From Bryum argenteum (lineage: Eukaryota; Streptophyta; Bryopsida; Bryales; Bryaceae): DNA of 64,000 bases. Positions 52,401-64,000 of the stretch are shown here, one piece after another. The stretch is from the NCBI GenBank assembly GCA_037043015.1, contig CM073327.1, positions 18,334,727 to 18,398,726 of the forward strand. The letters run 5' to 3'. The notes below the pieces were generated by a model that worked only from the letters and a program-made list of their open reading frames with translations, had not been told where the DNA came from and made no database searches. A program made the translations under genes and the position numbers. Every line of letters starts with the position of its first letter. Position 1 is the stretch's first letter.

Positions 52401-55400
52401 GAAGGTGAAGGTGGTGCTTGCGAAGCCTCAGGTCAAAAGTAAGTTTGGAAAGGGGGCAAGAGGAGGATATCCTCTGGGGTTCCGAGGAGATCACCGGGTA
52501 GGAACAAGTCCAGGCAGTGCTGGAAGGGGATGCAGCAGTGGAGCAGGGACCGGATCTATTGAAGGTACATGTTCTGTTAGTGATTGCAAGATTTCGGTTT
52601 CCTCATATTAGATCTGAGATCCTTACATGTTGTGCCCTTTCTCTGCTGCTATCTGTATTATCAGAATGCGAAGGCTGTACTAGTCGCCCTGGGTTTCAGT
52701 GATGATATATAATCTATCTCTCTCAATCTGATTTCTGCAGCGGCTTTCTGGGGCAACATTGGTTGTTGCGAAATCCAAGGGAGAATGGGCGCAGTAAAAG
52801 CAACTGAAGCAGATAAGAAGGCTATGAAGGATGAAGACAATCATAACGAAACGGATAGCAATTGCCAGCTTTCGCAATCTAAGCAAGATCAGGCAGCTGT
52901 AGATACGTTCCTACTAGAACCTGAGGACAGAGCATTCACGGACCTGGAAGAAATCGATCGTGCACCTGTGGTCCCAGGTGGTGGTATTGCGGCAGAAACT
53001 GAAAACCCATCCTTTACGGTTGGGGAGATTGTTATGAAGCCTACTCTTGACAAATTTGAGTGTGCTATGTGTGGATTCGGTTCAGACGCTCCAGATGATT
53101 ATGATGCACATAAGAAAACGAAGGTGCATAGAGTTATAGAAGAGCTACGCAAGGACCAAAAGCTTCATAACAAGACCCCTCTTTCGCTCCTGCATGAGTA
53201 TGCTTCACGTAACCACTGTGAAGTCAACTACGAGACGAAAGCCGAAACTAATGGTCCATTTGAAGTCATTGCGATCATCGGGGGAGCCGCTGGTGGGACT
53301 ACAGGCCCTCCCACCAAGGGGTTTGGTGCTGGCCGAAACAAAGCTCGAGCTAAACAAATGGCCGCTGCTGATGCTCTTGAGAAAATAATGGAGAAAGTTC
53401 CCGAGTTTGAGTTCACAAAACCTGGCCAGTCGAGACAACGTTTTGGTGATCGGGATCGTCCAGGCCGGAAGGGGAAGGTTGGTGGTGGAGGACACCCTGG
53501 TGGCAGTGGTGGTAGTTGCAGAGGTGTCGGTGTTGGTGGAAGCAGTGGGTATCGTAATCCACGCGAACGACTGAATAACGACTGGAGGCCTACACCGACG
53601 AGCATTACAGTTCCTGGATCCTCAAGACTTAGTGGAGTAGGTGGAGGACGAAGTAGACGGTCGGATGGAAACAGTTTGTACTTGGGGGGAGGAGGAGGTG
53701 GAGGCAGCTATCCAGGCAACCCAAACGCGATTCCCATCTCTGGTTATAATAGTGACTTCCCTCGGGCAGGCGGCCGTAGTAGTTATGTAGATAGATATGT
53801 TGGTCGAGGGGGAGCAGGCTATAACATGTCGTTTCGGGGAGGGCGTGGTGGCATGCCAAGTCATTCAGAAACGTACGCTGAGCGTTATGATAGAGTCCAA
53901 GGTGGAAGGGGTTACGGAGGTAGTGCCTACGGCGGCCGGGAGTATATAGGAGCAGGAGTTGGAGTTGGAGGTGGAGGTAATAGCTATGGTGTTCGGGATG
54001 CAGGTGCTCTCGGTTACAGTGGTCGGGAGCTTACTGCTGCTATGGGCTATGGTGGCCGTGAGTTACATCCTGTTGGAGGATATGGGGGGCCAAGTCGCGA
54101 ATACGAGGGAGCTGGAGTGAAACGGCCTTATGCTGCTATGGTACTGCGACTCAATCACATACTTATTTGTTTTCTTCATAAGATGCCGTAGTCTCGATCT
54201 GCTACCGATGCGCGATCAAAAGTAGGCTTTTTTTACTCGATTATGTAAGGTTTTAAGATTTATGTCGGCCAAGCAGGATGAAGATGCTCGTTATCAGGAT
54301 GTCCAAAGAGGTCTTCCCAGACAGCGCTTGGAAGCTTTGGAACACGTTCCTATTCAGCAGAGTGGAGGTTTACATGGCTATGGTGTGCAGTCCATGTATT
54401 CAGATGCAGCCAGGTGATTATTCCCATACTTTACCTTAGAGCCATGGACTTCTTTTTTGCAGAATGCTGATGCTGAGGATGTTTTAAGTTGAGGATAAAA
54501 GAATGAACAGGTACTAATTAAGCTTCTTATTAGAAGTTTTCTACTTCACTGGATTTGGACACTTGTGGAACTGAGGACCTTTACTGGGAGACATCTTCCA
54601 TAGGGTGCCTGCGTATTTTGCACTGAAGGTCCCAGAACTTAATTATCACCTTGTTCCGATCATCAGTAGGGTTCCTTTTTTTGTGGCATTAAGAAGCTAG
54701 TACTTAGTGTACGGACATTGGCATGAAACCTGAACCTTCGGTACTGTCGATTTACTATTCAAAAACAGGTCTTCAATCGTTCAACAGCCTATGTACACTG
54801 ACGCATCCAGGTTCGCTTTTGTGATGTAGTGATTTTTTTGATAGTGTTGAGTTCACCACTAATGTAGTCGCAATCCGTTATGAATGGTGAAGCTCGCTTG
54901 ATACTAAAAGTACAGGTAGTACCAATTTTGTTACACCATGGTGTTTTAGTAGCTGAGTATAACTGAGAGTGTATTCTTCTGTGATATAGAGCCCCCGTTG
55001 TTCGCCCGCAAGAGCAACCGCAGTATAACGCATATGGACAACAATCACAAGGATTACCTGTCCCTCATAACATGGGCCAGGCACCACATATGCCCACACA
55101 GCATCTTTCTGTTCAACATGTGCCCGCTCAGCATTTACCCTCGCAGCATGTAGCCGCGCAACATATATCCACGCAGCATGTTCAGACGCAACATATTCAA
55201 GCCCAGCATGTCCCAACGCAGCACGTGCATGCACAGCAAGCTACTATGCCGCTTACTATGGTTGGTGGACCGGGTCAAGGGGGAACTCCATATTCTATAT
55301 ATGACGCAGCTCCCCAGTCCACTGTTGGAGTGCCAGCGGGTTAGATCTTGATCCCTAACATTTCCTGTGTGATTGATTCGTATTGCGTTGGTGGTCCCTT

Positions 55401-56002
55401 CCCCGATTCAATATGATTCCCTCATGCAACCAACCACAGACAAATATTGTAGATTGGTCTCCAGATCTCTTCCTTTTGAGAGCGGATGTTCGCTGGGTCA
55501 CAGACTTTTAGTGTATTTACGGTCTAGTCGTTTTTGTGTCCTATGGCTGGTGTTCTTGATTGAGTACCTTGCTTACATTCTTCTGCGGTGGGTGTGCTTG
55601 AACAAACAGGAACAGGGCAGGCCGCTGCTCATACCTATAGTCACCAGTATGCTCCTGTTACTCACAATTATGGTGGTTATGCCATAAATCAGGAATATGT
55701 CGTTAACCCTGCTGTTCCGGTCCAAGAGGTGAGATTCAGCCTGGTTTATAGTTTAGTTGAGTTGTATGTCTTCATGTTCTTCGAGTGGTGGTTTACTTGT
55801 TTCGCTAGTTTACTACCTTTTCTCCGCTTTACTTGCAAACACTTTGAGCACTGAGCAGATGACCCAGGCAAACTCATATCCAGCGCAACCGGCGTATGGA
55901 GCTCAGTATGGTGTGCTGCAGCAGCAGCAGCAGCAAGTACCTCAGCAACGTGTGGGTTATCCTCTTCAGGGAACCACGCAGCACCAGCAAGCTTATTATT
56001 AG
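49445..56002 (+). CDS. hnRNP Q/LIF2-like RNA-binding protein (3 RRM, C2H2, dsRBD), ~12 exons
   Basis: Proposed exons: 49445-50543, 50743-51101, 51460-51549, 51709-51948, 52080-52301, 52399-52564, 52741-54140, 54277-54413, 54769-54810, 54990-55339, 55610-55728, 55859-56002. All introns are GT..AG and phases match, giving about 1455 residues. Order: RG-rich start (MGRTPGRGRGRFRGRGRGRA), acidic low-complexity region; RRM1 from about 422 (EVYVGGL, KGYAFIRYA); RRM2 from about 503 (LHLGNI, RGFAFIEF); RRM3 from about 597 (VFVDGI, DFGFVNY); C2H2 finger about 830-855 (FECAMCGF..HKKTKVH); dsRBD about 868-947 (TPLSLLHEYASRNHCEVNYE, KARAKQMAAADALEKI); Gly/Tyr/Arg-rich region; QHV repeats; poly-Gln and an AYY end. 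The three-RRM core matches the hnRNP Q/R family, whose plant member LIF2 acts in chromatin and RNA regulation. Exon 6 could instead end at 52497 with an extra exon 52665-52698. An in-frame ATG also lies at 49397. Confidence 0.85.
55075..55250 (+). repeat. Coding QH-x repeat
   Basis: About eleven 15-bp units of the CAGCATGTxxxx type encode a QH(V/I/L)xx pentapeptide repeat in exon 10 of the RNA-binding protein. Low-complexity region, possibly condensate-forming (inference). Confidence 0.8.
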
Positions 56003-59000
56003 ACATCCATGTATGTGTATCCTCCGTAAACTCATTGCTGTTTGATCTGAAGTCACAACCACGTACGCTCCATTTGGTGGCACAAAGTGCTACCCGTAAT
56101 GAGACTGTACAGTGAGAGAACGACAAGTTTTATACATTTGTTGAAGTTCGTAATTGTCGTCCGTACCCATCATGAGAGTGGAAGCACTGCCTTTCTGGTT
56201 GCTCTTCCAGTACCAATCTTCTGATCGGTAAGCGTTAAGGAATAGCTTCACACTGAACAAGTGCCTCACCTATGCGTATTCTTGATACAGATTGTTGCTT
56301 TGTCGGGATGGGTTTGATTTCAGTGTTAAGCTGGCCCAAACCCATGCCCTCAAGATACAAACCAGCGCCTCAGGGGTGCCGGATGTCTGTGCACGCCATA
56401 GGCAGGCAACTGGAGAATTGAACCTTGTGGTTGCTGTGGATTATCTATGCGAGTGAAGTGCATGGTGAAGCTCGAAGGGAAGAGTTTGTGTAAGAGAAGA
56501 TGCTCACATTGGCAAATCCAATTGCCAGGGCCTGTCGTATTGTGTGATGCATGTCATATTTGTGGCTGTACCATGCAGTGCCCGCGTGATTTTCTAGCTT
56601 TATCTTATTAAATGATAGGTTAAAGGGCATGGCATAGGGCAGCCACTAAGATGCATGCGTCAGCCCTTCAAACGTTACCGAGGGTGATGGAGAACAGAGA
56701 CGATCCAAAGTCCCTCTTTTTTCTTCCCCTATTATAGAGTCCGCAGAACTGGTGGAGTAACGAATCAATGTTTGCAAGTGCTATAGCTTCTATGGGGCAG
56801 CTCGAAGATTTCCAGATATTTTAGTCGAGGAAGAATGTTCCAGACAGTAATTTGGAAGCTCTCGAACAGATTTTGATATGGTGCCAAAGAGGACCGACTG
56901 TATATTCTTTTATAGCAGACTGTAAGCTAGTTGCTATTGAATGTGGAAAGCAGTAGGAGAACTTTAGTATATATTTACTTTTGCTTCCCTGGATCGATCT
57001 GTAGTTCGATGTAACCTCTCATATATTGTAGGGTCCCAATTCCGACACAATGAGGTGTGTGAGGATGAGGCTAAGATCATCACTTCATTCAACACTTCAT
57101 TATTGCAACATGTGAAATTTCTCAGGACTGCTTGAACATGTATGTAGTGGCGTATTGCTCGATAGTGTTGGCTTTATGAGGTCCCAGGCTTGTTTTATCT
57201 TTTCGTAATGTAAGTAGTATTTTCAAGCATGAGCTACTCATGCATGTTCGGAAAGTGGTCTAGGTGCCTGAGCTTTGGCAAGCTAGTGTGTCGGTATCTA
57301 TTTGGTGTGTCGAACTTATAGGTGACAAGGGGGGATGTTCAAAGAAGGAAACATAGCTTTGAAAGTGCATAAGGACGATCACTTTGTATTTTGTGCCCTC
57401 GTACCTAGCATGTATGTGCTACTTGTAACTCAAGGTGCCAGGGCAGCAATGAACGTTTTGGAATCATCTTAGCATTGTGGCATGTCGGGGGCAGGCTCTG
57501 CTTGGGTCTTGACCGCATCAAGTCAATGCATTTGTCTTCGACGAAGGTAAGACAACCAGCATGACTTGATGGGCTCTCTGTTTAACTTATGATGTGCGAA
57601 TCACAGCACTTTTGTTTTACATCTGGCTTTTCTAATAATCGATTTAATGGTCGATATTCAATTATTTGCGAGGTGAGGGAAGTATCGTGGTTGCTGAGAT
57701 TTGGATCCGATGTATCTTAGTTTTCCTTAAAGCTTCAGTCTGCTGCTGCATGTTGTCTATGTAACATATCATGTCAGATCAGAGGGTCTGTCATTATTTC
57801 GGAGTGTGATGTTTTGTTTTGTTATTCGAGGCGAAGCTATGCTTGCTGCTTGAAATCGTCTACTGGTATCTACATCAGCTTGTCTGAGAATAACAGGTCT
57901 ATCTCTTGGGCCTTATGTCAGCTATAAGCTGAAGATTGCCTTCCTGTCTAAGTTGAACTTATGCATGGTTCCACAAGAACTCGATTTTTCACCGGCAAGG
58001 GTTTTGTAACTTTTGTTCCTTTGGAAGAGGCCAACCTTTTCGCTACCTTCTGGTGAGACAAGTGAAATTATTTGCTGGTTTTGCAGCTTATGTTCGGCAT
58101 TTTTGCATTTCCTGGGTCCTACTGGGGATTGTACATGAGCAAAGTCGCCAACACACATGAGCTTCTATGAACATTCTGACTGCATCATTATCGACACTAC
58201 CATCTCAAGCTATGAGCAGTTCAAGAATTTCACAAATCAGCTGTTTGATTCCGTCTCTTCCTCTCGATCAACTGGAAGGTGGTACTGGTGGAGCTTCTCA
58301 ATCACCTCCCTTTTTTTGTCATGTTCTCTCACAAGGATTGATATGTGCTTATTCTTGCACGTTTTCTTTTGACTTTGTGAACATAAATCATCAGATGACT
58401 AAAGAGAGACCAACCTTCCAGCGCCACATTTCAACAGCAGACCAAGGTTACTAGACAGTAACGCAAGGGATCCAGGTCTCTGCCATCACTTGAAAAGCGG
58501 AAGGTAAGTGATTCAGTGTTGGAGAGACTAAACCAGGTTCTTTCTTCTTGAATTCGGTCTCTCTATTTGTTACTCTAGCATCTTCTGAATGTTGGTGTTG
58601 GATTGTGGTCAAGCTTTTCTTTGGTGAGAGCGTTCTCACTCTAGGAGGAGAGAAGGAAGGACACCGAAATTGGGGGCATTGTCCTCCTCATTTTATTGAC
58701 AATGTTGTTAGTGGCTTCTGGTCCCCTTTCCCTGCTTGTTGCAGTGTACATTTAATAATTGATTAGTGAAGGCATTGCTTCTCCCATTCTGGGCAGGTAG
58801 GTGGTGGTCCTTGCAAGACTGACCTTTGATGCAGGAAATAGTGTATAGAGTTCGAGAGGTTCTCAAGCATGCTATGGACACTTGGGTCGTACACGGAGTA
58901 GTATGCGAGATTGAGAATACGGAAGGAGAACCGTACTTTCTGCACAGGATTAATTATACGGGTCTCCCGCTTTACGAGTGTTGCGCTGCTGTGTAACACC

Positions 59001-60900
59001 AGCATGCCCTGGGTGCGGATGAAATATGCCCCAATTGACTGAACATAATATCCTTGAACATTCCGCCTTTAGTTATGGGCGAGTAGAGAGCGCAGCAAAG
59101 GCTGGCTGTTCTTGCCCGAGAAGTATTTGTGCAGATACTTGGCACGTTAGTCGTGTTAATTCTGATCAGTGCACTTGCAAGTGGTAGCGTATGTGCGTTC
59201 GTGCGGTGGTCAACAGGCGCTTCTCTCATTACTTTCGAGTTCTGTGGAAGAAAGTTCATGGTTACGTATACGGGAATATCAGAGGCACCTTCAAATCTCT
59301 CAAATACAGTTGGATGGGGAGACCGAAGATAAACATGCACGCACGGACCAACATGATGATACCAAGATTATAAGCGATTGGTCGCACAGGGGACAGACGA
59401 TGTCTCTGCAGCTTTAGCTTAGTCCCTGACTGACGAGGCCCGGGTTCTTGAAGACCCGACTATTTAATGCGAGAACCCGGGTGCAGACGAAAGGCTTTAC
59501 ACCCGGTGAAAGGACACGTTAGCAGAGGGGTGATGGAGGGTTTCCATTGGATCAAGGCTGTCGTAAGTGGAGTTCATGTCTAAATTTTGAAGTCCAAGGA
59601 GAGACTTTAGTAGGACCTGCAGTCAATGGCTCGTTTGTAGCCGGGAAGCTACGTTTCTCCTTGACTCCTGTGTATCGACTTGGAGGAATAGAGCCTTTTT
59701 AATCTGGGTTCACATCATCAATCTCGGAACAAATATGATGTGGAAAAGGTTTACTAGGAACTATGCAGTCGTCAGATTGACACCTTCGTGCACATGACGC
59801 GAGTAGAAGGATTGACGAAGAGAAGAATGTGCGGAGTATGAAGATCACTGATTAGGTGGTATCTTCGTATTCAGGCCTCCCCCAGTACGAGGCGACTGCA
59901 AAGAGTGTCAGGTCTTTGGACGCAATCCAGATGAGCGGCCTTTCACGACGAGAAATGCTGTGTCCGTAGGCGTGAAGTCAAGGCAAAATGAAAGGAAGCA
60001 GAATAATATTTTTCTGATGCAATTTGGCCCATCATATGACGGGCCATTATTGGCTTAAACCGTAAGATGATGGGCGCCATGCATTTGGTCATTGTAGTAG
60101 AACGCTAGAATAGAGACTGTCTCATGTCTTAATGATATCAGATATGACCATCTTCAAGATCACTATAGAGCTTCTCGTTTAGGGTTTAAATGTATTTATA
60201 TTGGACCTTCAAGATAATACACTCAGACGGGAAGGACCTACCAAAGATGGGAAACTACTTTTCTCTGTTGTTCCACCCTAAACTCAATCTAAACACTATT
60301 AAGAAGATTTAACCGTAGACTCTTAAAGTTAATGTTACGCTCAACTTACATGTCAAATTTGAACTGTTAATTCTTCTATGTTTGTGAGATTATAAAGGTA
60401 AAAGCTGGCTGTTTTCATCCAGTGAAATTCGGTGAAACCCTAAAAAGCCATTTTGGCTTCTTTGTATTTTTAGGGGTTAAGATTGTATTATTTCAACACC
60501 TTATGCATAAGAGCATATGTAATTCTGATGCATTGTTCCACTTAATGTGAATAGTGAATGTTAACTTAAGTGAATAGTGAATGTTAACTTTATATAGTGC
60601 ATGGAACTTATAAAAGGTAGTTTTGAGATTTCTTGCTCCCAAAACAACAAGGAAATTTAGGGGTTTAACTAAGATGTTTTGAAAATATCTCCTGTCTTTT
60701 AGGCTAATATTTAACCCCTAAATTTGCATACTATGAAGTAGCTTCAAAAAATTGTTTCCGAAATACTCTAAAACTCATACGCAGTGTTGGATGACAAATA
60801 TTGTACTTACCTTACTCATGTTTGCAACACTATTAGTCATATAGAAGACAATTAGACAATTTCATTGGAATTCCATTGACCAGGAGAAATCAGTGTTGTG
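56003..60900. other. 3' region without recognised gene
   Basis: The first ~1 kb is likely 3' UTR of the RNA-binding protein gene. Beyond that, short unrelated ORFs only. Base composition to about 59,500 is gene-like, so an untranslated or non-coding transcript is possible but not demonstrated. Confidence 0.4.
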
Positions 60901-61253
60901 TCCCGTGTTACACCGCGCTATATATGACGCAAACTCACACTATCCTAAAATTAGTGTGGAAATGTGATCCAATCAAATGTGGCGCACGTAAAATTAATGT
61001 AAACACATCAAGCATAAGCGCATAACGCTGTGTCATCCGTAAGCATAAAAGGGGATCCATGTGAAACATAGAAGAAGGGGTATTCGTTCAAAATACGTCA
61101 AAAAGAACACCATCACCTCAAAGTAAATGTCAGTGTCCTTGTTGGACAATAAATTTTCCACCTCCTTATTTACCTCAAGGTACTTCAAATATGGATAAAT
61201 ATAGTTTCTACGTCGGCGCGTTTCTTTAACAGGAAGATCGTTAATTCTGATAT

Positions 61254-61770
61254 GTGTTACAAAAAACGTATTGAGGAGTCTAACGCGGAAGGCGTGCGTT
61301 GACATGGAATGCGTCGTAGAGGGAATGGCTGACATGAAAGGTAGGATTTGACATGACGAAACTATATATGAAAGTCTAGGAGGTTGTACATAGTAACGCG
61401 TGCGTTTCTTATATCAAGTAGTAGTGTTTAAAAGTGTTACAAAAACGTACAAACATATCTCATGTGGAATATGTGCGGTGACGTGGAATGCGCGTGTAGA
61501 TGTTATAGGCAAACGTGGTAAGTAGGATTTGACCTGCAATATTGTATTTGAGAGTCTACAAGTTTGTTAACAGTGACTCGCACGTTTCTTGTAATAATTT
61601 AGGTGTTAAGATGTAGTACAGAAAATGTAAGAATGCATCTAATGTCAAATGCACGCGTAGCGGAATTGGCTCACATAACATATTGAATTTCAAAGCCATT
61701 GAGAGTACCAACAATACCGCATGTGTTGTTGGTAATGGGTGTCGCGTTAACAAGTGTTACAAAAAATGTA
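61254..61770. repeat. Divergent ~180-bp tandem repeat, about three units
   Basis: Units start TGTTACAAAAAACGTA (61,254; 61,434; 61,755) and share ACGTGGAATGCG, AAGTAGGATTTGACCTG-like and CGCACGTTTCTT-like blocks in order. The third unit is the most diverged. Confidence 0.55.
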
Positions 61771-62742
61771 CAAACTTCTACGAACAAATATGGGGTGGAA
61801 TTCATCTTCAACTTTTAGAAAGCTTAATTCTCATATGATTGCTCACTATCAGAGGAATCGCCGAGCAGATGATCGTCATCCTCATCACTTGCCTCCGCTG
61901 CAACTAGCTCGTCTTCCTGCTCTTCCACAAAAGACCCATTTCATGTGAAGTGTCACTATGAAGGCTCTCTTGTGCACATCTCTCTGTTGTTGGCACTTGA
62001 TGTAACCGAGCTAGAGAATTGTGTTTTTGCATCCTCATATTCTTCAGCAAAAGCATGACCTCCTAGCTACCTGGAACATCTACCTTGCACACCAGTTTTT
62101 ACGGCCCCTCATCGTCACAAACAAAACACTTATTGTTTGTATATTGGAAATGCAAAAGAGCTAAAACTGATTTGCAATGATTTGTAAACTTCATGGAAAG
62201 AAATCCATGTTGATCCAAGTCTTTATTATATTTTCATAGATTTTTTTTTTGCAATACATGACGTCTAGCGTGTGTCTAATGAGCAAGTTCTATATCAAAT
62301 TCAAGACCATGGTCAAAACTCCTCATTTGTATATACCCCATCAAATGTCTGAAGTAACAATTAGAAACATTTATTAACGTTCAGCAATGATTTTCAAATG
62401 TTTATTAGAATGTTGGGTAACCTAAACGCATAAACGTTCCTGAGCCATCCCAAAAAACGTACAAACGATCATGCACAATATAAATGGATGATAACTTTAT
62501 TCAGTCACCTTGAGCCTTTCAAGAAAGTCAGTCACTCATGTGCTCTCTATTTTGCTCCTCCTCAGCTCAGTTGCCACAACAAGCGTTGTGAACAAATTTT
62601 CCACAATAGCAAGGTGTACTTTCTTCATACTTCTTCTCGTTCTTTGGAGCACAAATCTATTGTTTGAGAAGTTTTTTAGTTATCAATTTTTATATTGTTT
62701 TGCAAATTAGCGTTTCTTGCTGCCATGTGCAAAAAAATTGAA
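61770..62742. other. Non-coding stretch
   Basis: No gene or clear repeat seen. Confidence 0.4.
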
Positions 62743-63010
62743 TTAACCCCTAAAGGTCCAAGAAAGCGGAAATCGCTTTTTGGAATTTCCGCACGGAGAA
62801 AAATCAGCCAACTTTGACCATTATAATCTCAAAATTGGAGAAAAATTAACGGTTCAAATTTGACATTCGAGAAAAGGGTCAAGTTAACTTCAAGATCCTA
62901 CGGTTGGATCTTCTAATCAATGCTTAGATTGAGTTTCTTTGCACCTGAAGTAGAAGAAGGTTCTTTTTGATAATTTAAACAGTTTTGTATCAAGGACCTT
63001 TAGGAGTTAA
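62743..63010. mobile_element. piggyBac-type MITE, third family (268 bp)
   Basis: TTAA + CCCCTAAAGGTCC at the left and GGACCTTTAGGAG + TTAA at the right. One mismatch in the 13-bp inverted ends. Non-coding interior. Confidence 0.7.
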
Positions 63011-64000
63011 GGTTTAGTTGCTTGAGGCATTACTAAGTAATCGCAATAGCTCTTTTTCCTTGAGGTTAGCAATAATCATCCATAGAAATGAATGTGTTTT
63101 TATTGTTTTTTTGTCTGCAAATGTTTATTTTTTGTGTTATTTTCAGTTACCTCTTGGACGTTTGCAAATTAGGGTTTACTATGACTATCTATTAAGGCGA
63201 AGGTGGTTAACACTACAACTTAAACACATAAGAGACGGTTGATACTACATCTTTACATAGAACGATGTGCATTGCTTGTTTATTGTGAATACGAAAATAC
63301 AGTTGGGACGAGCTCACAGTTTGCTTGTTCACGTGGGTTGTGCACATTCAGAAAAATTTAGCCAAAGCCTCTAAAGATATACGCACCGTTTGCCTTCTCT
63401 ACATATCACTCACATTCCTAAAAAGTGGATGAGATCCTTTTTGTCGAAAGATGTATTCTATAACAACATACAGGTAGACTTTATATATCTCTATTCGAGT
63501 GACACAACATTGTATCGGCATTATTTGAAATGCAATTTCAAATTTTTTATGCAGTAGCTCACCATTTTATGTGCACAATAAAGTGAATAGTCTTGTCATC
63601 ATGATCCATTTACTAATGTTCCTATGTATTTTTCTGAACAGGTAGTAGATGTTTTGCATGAGGTTATAACAAGTTTGATTGTGTGGTACACGTTCAAATG
63701 AAGCCTCAATCGCGTTTTGGATTACATGAATGTGATTTTTCATGTTTTTAAGTGTTTGTTTCTGTGATAATGAATATGTGTTATGTGTCTAGATAAATAC
63801 TACATTGCGTTTCATCGAACGCGCAAAATCAATTCAATGTTTTAGAATGTTGACGCTTTGGGTGTCACCTTGCGTCCCAAAGCGTTTTCTAAAACACACT
63901 CATATATGTGACACATGCGTATATGAGCGTCCAAATGCGTTATAATGAACGTCTAGAACACACTTTCAAAGCACGCCACACTCAAATCCTAAATTCTATC
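63011..64000. other. Non-coding right edge with an imperfect inverted repeat
   Basis: GTTTTAGAATG..ACGCTTTGGG (from 63,838) faces CCCAAAGCGTTTTCTAAAAC (to 63,896). Possible end of a further element running out of the window. Confidence 0.4.

Noticed and set aside
57900-59420. A second host gene downstream of the RNA-binding protein
   Set aside because: Only short ORFs under 125 codons in conflicting frames, without domain motifs or convincing exon chains.
60465-60720. A fourth piggyBac-type element (AGGGGTTAA and TTAACCCC)
   Set aside because: The two ends point away from each other, so they do not bound one element.

Overview
This is eukaryotic DNA, probably from a green-lineage (streptophyte) genome. 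A large repeat-rich charophyte alga such as Chara is my best guess, but it is unproven. The support is one intron-rich plant-style RNA-binding protein gene, two CCCTAAA telomere-type units inside a satellite, Ty3-type retroelements with the DGGS protease motif common in plants, and hAT, CACTA, pogo and piggyBac-like DNA transposons. About 49 kb is nested mobile DNA, followed by one conserved single-copy-looking gene and a repeat-littered flank.

Layout. (1) 1-4232: 5' part of a Ty3-type LTR retrotransposon on the minus strand (LTR, gag, start of protease), inserted into a DDE-transposase-like ORF (4233-6849, DUF7869-like). (2) 8213-9109: a broken gene of a new protein family, called here the WCHI family after its conserved Trp-Cys-His-Ile core. 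(3) 9110-about 38,969: transposon 'Element I', inserted in that gene. It has lost its middle and its right end, and carries a solo-LTR-like insertion (9609-11046). (4) 13,408-37,130: 'Element II', a complete 23.7-kb element of the same family inserted into Element I. It has 20-22 bp terminal inverted repeats (CAGGGTTGTCTT..TAGACA), a perfect 8-bp target duplication (CTCCACAT) and a full-length hAT transposase gene (33161-36319). Its cargo is a kinase-like gene, a WCHI-RING gene and three further WCHI genes. (5) 14,707-18,789: a CACTA-type transposon inside the kinase-like gene of Element II, with a 3-bp ATA duplication, a 50-bp satellite and a broken 2-oxoglutarate/Fe(II) oxygenase-like gene. 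(6) 39-49 kb: relics, including a pogo-like transposase, piggyBac-type TTAA elements and a tRNA-derived SINE. (7) 49,445-56,002: an hnRNP Q/LIF2-like gene of about twelve exons with three RRMs, a C2H2 finger, a double-stranded RNA binding domain and RGG/GGY and QH-rich tails. (8) 56-64 kb: non-coding DNA with short repeats and one more TTAA element.

The central result is Element II, a giant multigene hAT transposon. Deleting 13,408-37,130 plus one CTCCACAT copy locally restores the reading frame of the WCHI gene it interrupts, so the whole block behaves as one insertion. Inside it, every gene is preceded by a short GC-rich island of repeated palindromic GACCG-N-CGGTC motifs. The same islands lie just inside both termini, so they could be promoters, transposase-binding subterminal repeats, or both. 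WCHI genes are both cargo and target: Elements I and II each sit inside a WCHI gene. The function of the WCHI domain is unknown.
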